A DNA stretch of 7,010 nucleotides from Deltaproteobacteria bacterium (GTDB lineage Bacteria; Desulfobacterota; BSN033; UBA1163). The stretch spans positions 1-7,010 of the forward strand of contig VGSD01000149.1 in the NCBI GenBank assembly GCA_016875155.1, read 5' to 3'. The position numbers and the translations under genes are program-made. Shown here piece after piece: positions 1 through 6,453 of the stretch. The notes under the pieces are model-generated. The model did not search any database. It saw only the letters and a list, made by a program, of their open reading frames with translations, and was not told the origin of the DNA. The stretch's first letter is position 1, and the number at the start of each line of letters is the position of its first letter.

Positions 1-40
1 ATATCGCAGGAGTAATCAATAAGGGATGATATAATATAAT

Positions 41-134
41 TTCGGATTGCCGAATGCGCCTGCCCCGACCTGGTCGGGGGATTGCGGAATCCAAAACCTT
101 TTAAATCGGCATTCCGAAATCCGCAATCCGCAAT
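41..134. repeat. Intergenic palindromic/tandem repeat cluster upstream of rpsF
   Basis: This stretch is made of short related words in both orientations. A perfect hairpin ccccgacc/ggtcgggg lies at 63-79 with a one-base centre. It is flanked by an imperfect stem pairing 44-55 with 81-92. A 10-base inverted repeat links 79-88 (ggattgcgga) with 120-129 (tccgcaatcc). The heptamer aatccgc occurs twice in tandem at 118-131. No reading frame with a start and SD fits here. The word cggcattcc (107-115) recurs exactly at 5271-5279 in the eno-SDR spacer, which suggests a dispersed repeat family. I cannot tell whether it is mobile, structural at the RNA level, or decayed. Confidence 0.7.
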
Positions 135-145
135 TGATAAACCCC

Positions 146-175
146 TTGCTCTAAACTCTGTTTTAGGGCTATAAT
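146..175 (+). promoter_or_regulatory. Candidate sigma70-type promoter for rpsF operon
   Basis: A perfect -10 hexamer TATAAT lies at 170-175, with a weak -35 candidate TTGCTC at 146-151 and an 18-base spacer. Transcription would start near 181-183, inside or at the edge of the rpsF Shine-Dalgarno sequence, leaving almost no leader. An 8-pair hairpin with one G-T pair (148-155 with 162-169) occupies the spacer, so this AT-rich run could instead belong to an RNA leader transcribed from farther upstream. The operon's main promoter may lie outside the window. Confidence 0.35.
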
Positions 176-192
176 CCACGAGGAGGTGAACC

Positions 193-570
193 ATGTCGTC
201 GCGACTCGAAACCGAGAGGAAGTATGAAACCATCTTTATTCTGGACCCTGATCTCGAAGAAGGAATCGCACAATCCGCCATCGAGAAGATAAAAGGGATC
301 ATCACCCAGGGCAATGGAGAGATCCACAAGGCCGAAGACTGGGGAAAACGAAAACTCGCCTACGAAGTTAAAAAGAAGTCCAAGGGTCATTACATTCTAA
401 TCCACTTTTCCGGAACACCTGCCCTCCTCTCAGAACTAGAGAGAAATTTCCGAGTTATGGATGCTGTCATCAAGTTTCAATCCGTTCGCCTGGACGAGCG
501 GGAGGCCTCTACCTCGGAAGGAGGGGCTCCGGATGACCAGCCGGAGGAGGAATCAGGAGAAAGCGCATGA
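193..570 (+). CDS. rpsF: 30S ribosomal protein bS6
   Basis: bS6 binds the central domain of 16S rRNA as a heterodimer with bS18 during 30S assembly. The 125-residue product shows the family pattern: a YETIFILDPDL first beta strand (11-21), the GKRKLAYEVKK segment (51-61), GHYILIHF (65-72), and LERNFRVMDAVIKF (82-95). The tail after residue 100 is acidic (DDQPEEESGES), as in many bS6 proteins. The ATG is fixed by a strong SD, AGGAGG at 181-186, six bases upstream. Its stop overlaps the next start by four bases (ATGA 567-570), implying translational coupling within the rpsF - SSB-like - rpsR unit. The partner bS18 is encoded two genes later. Confidence 0.97.
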   Translation: MSSRLETERKYETIFILDPDLEEGIAQSAIEKIKGIITQGNGEIHKAEDWGKRKLAYEVKKKSKGHYILIHFSGTPALLSELERNFRVMDAVIKFQSVRLDEREASTSEGGAPDDQPEEESGESA

Positions 571-977
571 CCTCCGCGATTCCAAGTCATACCGACTTGA
601 ATCTGGTTGTTCTAGCGGGGAAAGTGGCAAATCAACCACAATTCCATTACCAACCCGATGGAACCCCTGTGCTCCAGTTTCCACTGGAGTTAAATGATTC
701 GGGAGTGGCCTCCGGAAAAACACCCCTCGAGTCGAGTCGAGGGCATGCTCTGAAACGGACGGGGTCGCGTCCGAGCCTGATTAACATCGTGGCTCTTGGC
801 CAATTGGCTCAATGCAGGTCCACCTTGCAGAGCGGTCAGCGTCTCATCGTGAAGGGACAACTGAATCAGAGACGCTGGCAGACCGTAGAAGGTAGAAGTC
901 GCACTCGCACAGAGGTCATCGCATCGGAACTCCAATCGGTCGAGGAGAATAAAACCGACCTTAAGGATCGTCTATGA
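567..977 (+). CDS. SSB/PriB-like single-stranded DNA-binding OB-fold protein
   Basis: This 136-residue protein aligns by eye with the single-stranded DNA-binding OB fold of [17 protein letters not shown] (11-24) matches the first SSB strand, and [17 protein letters not shown] (26-42) matches the RYTPSGTAVANF region. [11 protein letters not shown] (72-82) matches WHRVVAFGKLAE, and [12 protein letters not shown] (93-104) matches VYVEGRLQTRSW. Residues 44-70 form a longer basic loop. The end (about 125-136) is short and lacks the acidic DDDIPF-type tip that SSB uses to recruit partners. Its place between rpsF and rpsR is that of priB in beta/gamma-proteobacteria and of ssb in many other bacteria, so it could be a PriB-like replication restart factor or a reduced SSB. 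The start has AGGAGA at 555-560 with a six-base gap, and ATGA overlaps lie at both ends. Confidence 0.85.
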   Translation: MTSAIPSHTDLNLVVLAGKVANQPQFHYQPDGTPVLQFPLELNDSGVASGKTPLESSRGHALKRTGSRPSLINIVALGQLAQCRSTLQSGQRLIVKGQLNQRRWQTVEGRSRTRTEVIASELQSVEENKTDLKDRL

Positions 978-1270
978 AATCAAATGGGCAGAGAGAAGAG
1001 AAGAGGATGAGGAAACCGGGTGAAAAACCGGCTCCGGATAGAAAAAGAAAACCTTTTATGAGACGAAAGGTCTGCCGGTTTTGTACCGATAAGAAACTCG
1101 ATATCGATTACAAAAATCCGAGGGTCCTTCGATATTTTGTGACGGAGCGGGGTAAAATTATCCCCCGGAGGATTTCCGGAAACTGCGCCAAACACCAGCG
1201 GCAGATCACTGTAGCTGTGAAAAGGGCCCGCAATATTGCCATTTTGCCCTTTACAACTGCAGTGCATTAA
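974..1270 (+). CDS. rpsR: 30S ribosomal protein bS18
   Basis: bS18 pairs with bS6 on the 30S platform. The core is clear: [24 protein letters not shown] (residues 33-56), [21 protein letters not shown] (58-77), and [12 protein letters not shown] (82-93). Cys34, Cys37, Cys71 and His74 form the set seen in zinc-binding-type (C+) bS18; E. coli bS18 lacks it. The 98-residue length exceeds the roughly 75-80 usual, owing to a very basic N-terminal extension of about 28 residues. The ATG at 974 has AAGGA at 963-967 and overlaps the preceding stop (ATGA). A shorter product from the ATG at 1007 is possible but lacks a better SD. A 166-base gap follows before rplI. Confidence 0.96.
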   Translation: MKSNGQREEKRMRKPGEKPAPDRKRKPFMRRKVCRFCTDKKLDIDYKNPRVLRYFVTERGKIIPRRISGNCAKHQRQITVAVKRARNIAILPFTTAVH

Positions 1271-1436
1271 ACGGGAAGTGTTATGTCAAAAAATTAAGGT
1301 ATCGTTATTCGGTCAAGGTTACGATGCCCGTTTCGTCAGGGGGTTACGTTAATCGTCATAAATTCTTACCCTTTGACGCTAAACGATACGGGCCTCCTAA
1401 CCCTAACCTTTTCACAAAGATTTATAGGAGGTCATC
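1271..1436. other. Non-coding spacer with nested inverted repeats before rplI
   Basis: No credible reading frame occupies these 166 bases. Several inverted pairs could fold in a transcript: gtatcgtt (1299-1306) with aacgatac (1382-1389), aaggtta (1315-1321) with taacctt (1404-1410), atcgt (1301-1305) with acgat (1321-1325), and aaacggg (1269-1275, overlapping the rpsR stop) with cccgttt (1327-1333). Some of these are mutually exclusive. No hairpin followed by a T run is present, so I do not call a terminator. The region could be a leader of rplI-dnaB or a decayed repeat. The rplI SD (taggaggt, 1425-1432) closes it. Confidence 0.5.
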
Positions 1437-1880
1437 ATGCAAGTCATTCTCTTAGAAGATATCCCTTCCTTAGGAAAGGTGGGGGATTTGGTGAAGGTTT
1501 CGGATGGGTATGGACGAAACTACCTCATCCCACGTAAAAAGGCAGCCTTTGCCTCGGAAAAGAACCTCAAGGCCCTGCAACACGAGAAGGCTCAAGTTCA
1601 ACAGCGTCTGGTAAAGATGAAAAAGGATGCGGCCAAGATAGCCCAGGAGATTGAAAACCTCTCCTGTACTTTTACGAAGAATGTTGGAGAGAGCGGAAAG
1701 ATTTTCGGGTCCGTCACCTCCATGGACATTGAAGCCTTTTTAAAAGAGCATGGGATGGAGATAGATCGGAAAAAAATTCTTCTTGAAGAGCCCATCAAGA
1801 ATTTGGGAATGCACACCGTAGCGATTAAACTCCAACCCGAAGTCACCGCTCATCTCAAGGTCTGGGTCGTTCAGGAGTAA
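1437..1880 (+). CDS. rplI: 50S ribosomal protein bL9
   Basis: bL9 binds domain V of 23S rRNA near the L1 stalk and influences reading-frame maintenance. The 147-residue protein has the usual two-domain form. The N-terminal RNA-binding domain carries MQVILLEDIPSLGKVGDLV and the signature DGYGRNYLIPRKKA (23-36). A long charged helix follows (about 41-75). The C-terminal domain starts near 76 and carries GESGKIFGSVTSMDI (84-98) and the VAIKLQPEV segment (128-136). Length and motifs match the family, so the gene is intact. The SD TAGGAGGT (1425-1432) sits just upstream of the ATG. dnaB follows after 7 bases, the common rplI-dnaB pairing. Confidence 0.97.
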   Translation: MQVILLEDIPSLGKVGDLVKVSDGYGRNYLIPRKKAAFASEKNLKALQHEKAQVQQRLVKMKKDAAKIAQEIENLSCTFTKNVGESGKIFGSVTSMDIEAFLKEHGMEIDRKKILLEEPIKNLGMHTVAIKLQPEVTAHLKVWVVQE

Positions 1881-1887
1881 GCTGAAT

Positions 1888-3246
1888 ATGGAAGAGTCAG
1901 AGGTCTCTTCCCACAAAATTCCTCCCCAGAATATCGAGGCGGAGCAGTCCGTCCTCGGAGGCATCCTTATTGAAAATGAATCCATCAATAAGGTGATGGA
2001 GATCCTCGTCCCTGACGACTTCTACCGGGATGCCCATCGCAAGATCTTCAGCGCGCTCATTGACCTCTCCGAACGGGATGAACCTGCCGATCTCATCACC
2101 ATGACCAACGAGTTGCGTAAAAGAGACCATCTCGACACCATCGGAGGAGCCTCCTACTTGGCCTCTCTGATCGATTCGGTTCCCACCGCAGCCAACATTG
2201 AATACTATGCGAGGATCGTCAGAGAGAAGGCGGTTCTGCGGAAGTTAATTGAAACGTCCACCGATATCATCACGCAGAGTTATCAGGATCGGGGCGATGT
2301 CGATGGCTTCCTTGACGAAGCGGAGAAATCCATTTTCGAAATCTCAGAGAGAAGAGTGAGGCCTTCCTATTACTCCATCCGTACAATTGTCAAAGACAGC
2401 CTCGATACGATATCAAGGCTTTATGAGAAAAAGGAACTGATTACAGGAGTCCCGACCGGATTTAAAGATCTTGATAGGATGACGGCTGGACTTCAACCTT
2501 CTGATTTGATCATCGTCGCAGGAAGGCCCAGCATGGGTAAGACAGCGCTCTGCCTCAACATCGCCCAGTATGCCGCCATCGAGCGAAAGGTTCCGATCGC
2601 CATCTTCTCTCTCGAGATGTCGAAGGAGCAACTCGTCATACGGATGCTCTGTTCTCAATCGCAGGTCGAAGGGCACCGGCTCCGGACAGGTTTCCTCCAG
2701 GAGAGCGACTGGACCAGGCTGACCCTTGCCGCTGGAACCCTTTACGAGGCCCCTATCTTTATCGATGATACGGCTGCACTTTCCGCCCTCGAATTAAGAG
2801 CAAAAGCACGTCGCCTCAAAGCCGATCATCATGTGGGGCTCATCGTCATTGACTATCTCCAATTGATGAAGGGAAGAGCCAGGTCGGAAAGCCGCCAACA
2901 GGAAATATCTGAAATCTCCCGCTCCCTCAAGGCTCTGGCCAAGGAGCTCAATATCCCGGTCATTGCTGTCTCCCAACTCAGCCGAAAGACCGAGGAAAGA
3001 ACGGGAAATAGGCCTCAGCTGTCAGACCTGCGGGAATCTGGGGCAATCGAACAGGATGCGGATGTCATTCTCTTTTTGTTCCGGGAGGAGGTCTATAATC
3101 GGCAGGAAGACAACCAGGGCAAAGCCGAAATCATCATCGGAAAGCAGAGAAATGGACCAATTGGTAAGGTTGACCTTGCCTTTCTGGATAAATTTACCAC
3201 TTTCAAAGACCTTTACAAAGGTGAATCCGGAAATTTCTACGAATGA
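1888..3246 (+). CDS. dnaB: Replicative DNA helicase DnaB
   Basis: DnaB is the hexameric 5'-3' helicase that unwinds DNA at the replication fork and contacts primase. The N-terminal domain begins with PPQNIEAEQSVLGGIL (12-27), the typical DnaB opening. The linker lies around 150-185, and the RecA-like domain begins at TGVPTGFKDLDRMTAGL (186-202). Walker A is GRPSMGKTA (212-220) with Lys218, the H1a glutamate is Glu243 in SLEMS, and Walker B is LIVIDYLQLM (318-327) with Asp322. The VSQLSR motif (361-366), SDLRESGAIEQDAD (379-392) and KQRNGPIG (419-426, candidate arginine finger Arg421) follow. The length of 452 is normal. There is no intein at Walker A, a frequent intein site. The SD AGGAG (1873-1877) lies within the end of rplI. 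Confidence 0.97.
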   Translation: MEESEVSSHKIPPQNIEAEQSVLGGILIENESINKVMEILVPDDFYRDAHRKIFSALIDLSERDEPADLITMTNELRKRDHLDTIGGASYLASLIDSVPTAANIEYYARIVREKAVLRKLIETSTDIITQSYQDRGDVDGFLDEAEKSIFEISERRVRPSYYSIRTIVKDSLDTISRLYEKKELITGVPTGFKDLDRMTAGLQPSDLIIVAGRPSMGKTALCLNIAQYAAIERKVPIAIFSLEMSKEQLVIRMLCSQSQVEGHRLRTGFLQESDWTRLTLAAGTLYEAPIFIDDTAALSALELRAKARRLKADHHVGLIVIDYLQLMKGRARSESRQQEISEISRSLKALAKELNIPVIAVSQLSRKTEERTGNRPQLSDLRESGAIEQDADVILFLFREEVYNRQEDNQGKAEIIIGKQRNGPIGKVDLAFLDKFTTFKDLYKGESGNFYE

Positions 3247-3250
3247 TTCA

Positions 3251-3373
3251 CAGTTCGGTGTTCGCCTGCCTGCACGAAGTCCCGCCCTGCGGGACGAAGG
3301 CAGGGAGTTCGTAGTTCGGAGTCTAAGATTGAATTTTGTTTTACTCCAAACTCCGAACTAATAGCTCCGAACT
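3251..3373. repeat. Inverted/direct repeat cluster in dnaB-pgsA spacer
   Basis: A perfect 7-pair hairpin gtcccgc/gcgggac (3279-3285 with 3289-3295) is nested inside a second stem cctgcc/ggcagg (3265-3270 with 3299-3304). An 11-base perfect inverted repeat follows: tagttcggagt (3312-3322) with actccgaacta (3350-3360). A further near copy, agctccgaact, lies at 3363-3373, and partial agttcg copies lie at 3252 and 3306. The 11-mer aactccgaact (3349-3359) recurs exactly at 5281-5291 upstream of the SDR gene. There is no T run after the GC-rich hairpin, so a simple terminator is not supported. It resembles the dispersed repeats of the other spacers. Confidence 0.75.
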
Positions 3374-3389
3374 ATTCTTATTAAGAGCC

Positions 3390-5271
<1,882 letters not shown>

Positions 5272-5275
5272 GGCA

Positions 5276-5304
5276 TTCCCAACTCCGAACTCCTTACTTA
5301 TAAT
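5276..5304 (+). promoter_or_regulatory. Candidate sigma70-type promoter for SDR gene cluster
   Basis: A perfect TATAAT lies at 5299-5304, and TTCCCA at 5276-5281 matches the -35 consensus at four of six positions, with a 17-base spacer. Start of transcription would be near 5311, within or next to the GGGAG SD (5307-5311) of the SDR gene. The spacer contains the aactccgaact repeat. The -10 is good, but the -35 is partial and the leader would be unusually short. Confidence 0.35.
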
Positions 5305-5317
5305 TTGGGAGTCTATC

Positions 5318-6076
5318 ATGAATCTCTTCGATTTAACTGGAAAGGTGGCCATGGTCACGGGAAGCACTCGCGGGTTGGGTGAAACAGCTGCGAAAGCCTT
5401 AGCAAAGGCCGGGGCCGATATCGTTGTTTGTGGCAGAAATCCTGCTGATCTTAAACGGGTCTCATCTGAAATCCAGGCGATGGGGCGGAAATCAGCGGGG
5501 TTCGAACTCGATGTCCTATCCAAGGAGAAGGTCAAAAAGGGCGTTGAGCAGATTCTTCATCATTTTGGCAGGATCGATATCCTTGTCAATAACGCCGGGA
5601 CCAACTATCGTGTTCCAGTCGTCGAGTATCCTGAAGACCAGTGGGATCTGATCATCAATACGAACCTGAAAGGATATTTTCTGGTGGCTCAAGCCGTCGT
5701 TCCCCAGATGCTTGAGCGAGGATATGGCAAGGTGATTAATATGAGCTCGATTTTTGGAAAGGTTGGCCTTGCCAATCAATTGGCTTATGCATCTTCCAAA
5801 GGTGGTGTCGAACAGATGACCAAGGTCATGGCTCTTGAATGGGCCAAGCAGGGTGTCCGGGTCAATGCAATTGGCCCAACCTATTTTGAGACCGACATGG
5901 TCAAACAGATCCGGAATGACCCGGTGAGGTTCAACTTCATCAATGAACGCACCCCCATGGGCCGCTGGGGCTATCTCCCTGAACTGGAAGGAACGGTTAT
6001 CTTTTTAGCGGTCCCCGCATCGGACTTCATCACTGGCCAGACCATTTACGTGGACGGTGGATGGACCATCTGGTAA
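5318..6076 (+). CDS. Short-chain dehydrogenase/reductase (SDR) family oxidoreductase
   Basis: This is a classical SDR of 252 residues, a cytosolic NAD(P)(H)-dependent oxidoreductase acting on a hydroxyl/keto group. It has the cofactor motif TGSTRGLG (14-21), NNAG (91-94), Asn116 (NTNLKG), catalytic Ser144 (NMSS), and Tyr157 and Lys161 in YASSK. The C-terminal GPTYFETDM and ITGQTIYVDGGW segments are also standard. Arg18 and Arg40 (VCGRN) favour NADP(H), by family rule. The opening MNLFDLTGKVAMVTG resembles gluconate 5-dehydrogenase/KduD-like and FabG-like enzymes, but substrate cannot be assigned. The SD GGGAG (5307-5311) is six bases from the ATG. The downstream acyl-CoA synthetase-like gene hints at a 3-hydroxyacyl or related carbonyl substrate; this is inference only. 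Confidence 0.95.
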   Translation: MNLFDLTGKVAMVTGSTRGLGETAAKALAKAGADIVVCGRNPADLKRVSSEIQAMGRKSAGFELDVLSKEKVKKGVEQILHHFGRIDILVNNAGTNYRVPVVEYPEDQWDLIINTNLKGYFLVAQAVVPQMLERGYGKVINMSSIFGKVGLANQLAYASSKGGVEQMTKVMALEWAKQGVRVNAIGPTYFETDMVKQIRNDPVRFNFINERTPMGRWGYLPELEGTVIFLAVPASDFITGQTIYVDGGWTIW

Positions 6077-6098
6077 GGCCATATGGTGTAAGGTGTAG

Positions 6099-6119
6099 CG
6101 TCGGCATTTATTGCCGACG
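6099..6119. repeat. Hairpin repeat 1 after the SDR gene
   Basis: A perfect 8-pair stem cgtcggca (6099-6106) and tgccgacg (6112-6119) encloses the loop tttat. It lies 23 bases after the SDR stop. No T run follows; the next bases are gaatggg. Its core (gcatttattgc) resembles the cores of the other palindromes in this window. It could impede readthrough or stabilise the upstream mRNA end, but it is more likely one of the dispersed spacer repeats. Confidence 0.75.
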
Positions 6120-6135
6120 GAATGGGCTTTTGATT

Positions 6136-6156
6136 CGCCCCCAGTAAATGGGGGCG
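6136..6156. repeat. Hairpin repeat 2, containing the ATG of the small Cys protein
   Basis: A perfect 8-pair stem cgccccca (6136-6143) and tgggggcg (6149-6156) encloses the loop gtaaa. The ATG at 6148-6150, the only ATG for the following gene, starts at the last loop base and runs into the 3' arm. A folded RNA would therefore bury the start codon. It has the same stem and loop lengths (8 and 5) as the hairpin at 6099-6119. Confidence 0.75.
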
Positions 6157-6453
6157 CTCCATAAATTGAAAACGAAGAAAAAGATTGGTATCAAATACTG
6201 CGGAGGGTGCAATCCTTCTTATGAGAGAGTGGAGATCGTTCAAAGGGCCCAATCTCAGCTCAATCCCCCGTTCCATTTTGTTCACCATGACCAACCGGAT
6301 GTCGATGCGATGATTCTCGTGAGTGGATGTCAGAGGGCCTGTGCAGCACAGGATTTGAATCGAACGATGAATCATTATTTGGTCACAGGAGAAAATGATT
6401 TCGGACCCCTGATGGACTGGTTAAAGTCATTGGCCGCTAAAGGAGAGGGATGA
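6148..6453 (+). CDS. Small conserved-looking protein with CGGC and CxxxC motifs, function unknown
   Basis: This 101-residue (or shorter) soluble protein has no signal peptide or membrane segment. After a lysine-rich start, IGIKYCGGCNPSYERVEIV (13-31) holds Cys18 and Cys21. ILVSGCQRACA (56-66) holds Cys61 and Cys65 at the end of a predicted beta strand. The alternating beta/alpha look and paired cysteines suggest metal or iron-sulfur binding or thiol redox chemistry, but no function is assigned. I have an impression that CGGCNP-type small proteins occur near acyl-CoA genes in anaerobes; I cannot verify this. The start is uncertain: the ATG at 6148 lies in a hairpin and has no SD, while TTG at 6166 and ATT at 6184 would begin closer to the conserved part. 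The stop overlaps the next gene's first ATG (ATGA 6450-6453), implying coupling with the ligase gene. Confidence 0.8.
   Translation: MGALHKLKTKKKIGIKYCGGCNPSYERVEIVQRAQSQLNPPFHFVHHDQPDVDAMILVSGCQRACAAQDLNRTMNHYLVTGENDFGPLMDWLKSLAAKGEG
6441..6445 (+). promoter_or_regulatory. Ribosome binding site of the acyl-CoA synthetase-like gene
   Basis: AGGAG ends four bases before an ATG at 6450 and seven bases before an in-frame ATG at 6453. The seven-base gap is the more usual one, so 6453 is preferred. The site lies within the last codons of the preceding small gene. Confidence 0.6.

Noticed and set aside
1..40. Promoter from the double TATAAT at 30-40
   Set aside because: Two overlapping TATAAT words are present, but no acceptable -35 lies upstream and the next gene is more than 150 bases away across repeats. 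Not called.
41..134. CRISPR-like array
   Set aside because: The repeated words are 7-10 bases in both orientations, without uniform repeats and unique spacers, and there are no cas genes in the window.
2512..2560. Intein at the DnaB Walker A site
   Set aside because: The P-loop reads straight through as GRPSMGKTALC, and the total length of 452 residues is normal.
3279..3295. GC-rich hairpin after dnaB as an intrinsic terminator
   Set aside because: There is no T run after the stem; the following bases are gaaggcaggg. I keep it as a repeat only.
2963..3361. Overlapping + strand frame inside the dnaB 3' end
   Set aside because: It is a shadow of dnaB in another frame, with a composition unlike a real protein and an end inside the repeat spacer.
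3336..3389. Longer pgsA start at the upstream in-frame ATG (18 extra residues)
   Set aside because: The extension would translate the spacer repeats, and the MNLPNTLTLIR opening at 3390 is the usual PgsA N terminus.
5516..5779. Antisense frame inside the SDR gene (and similar minus-strand frames throughout)
   Set aside because: These frames lie fully inside strong + strand genes, have no supporting SD or recognisable domain, and arise from codon bias.
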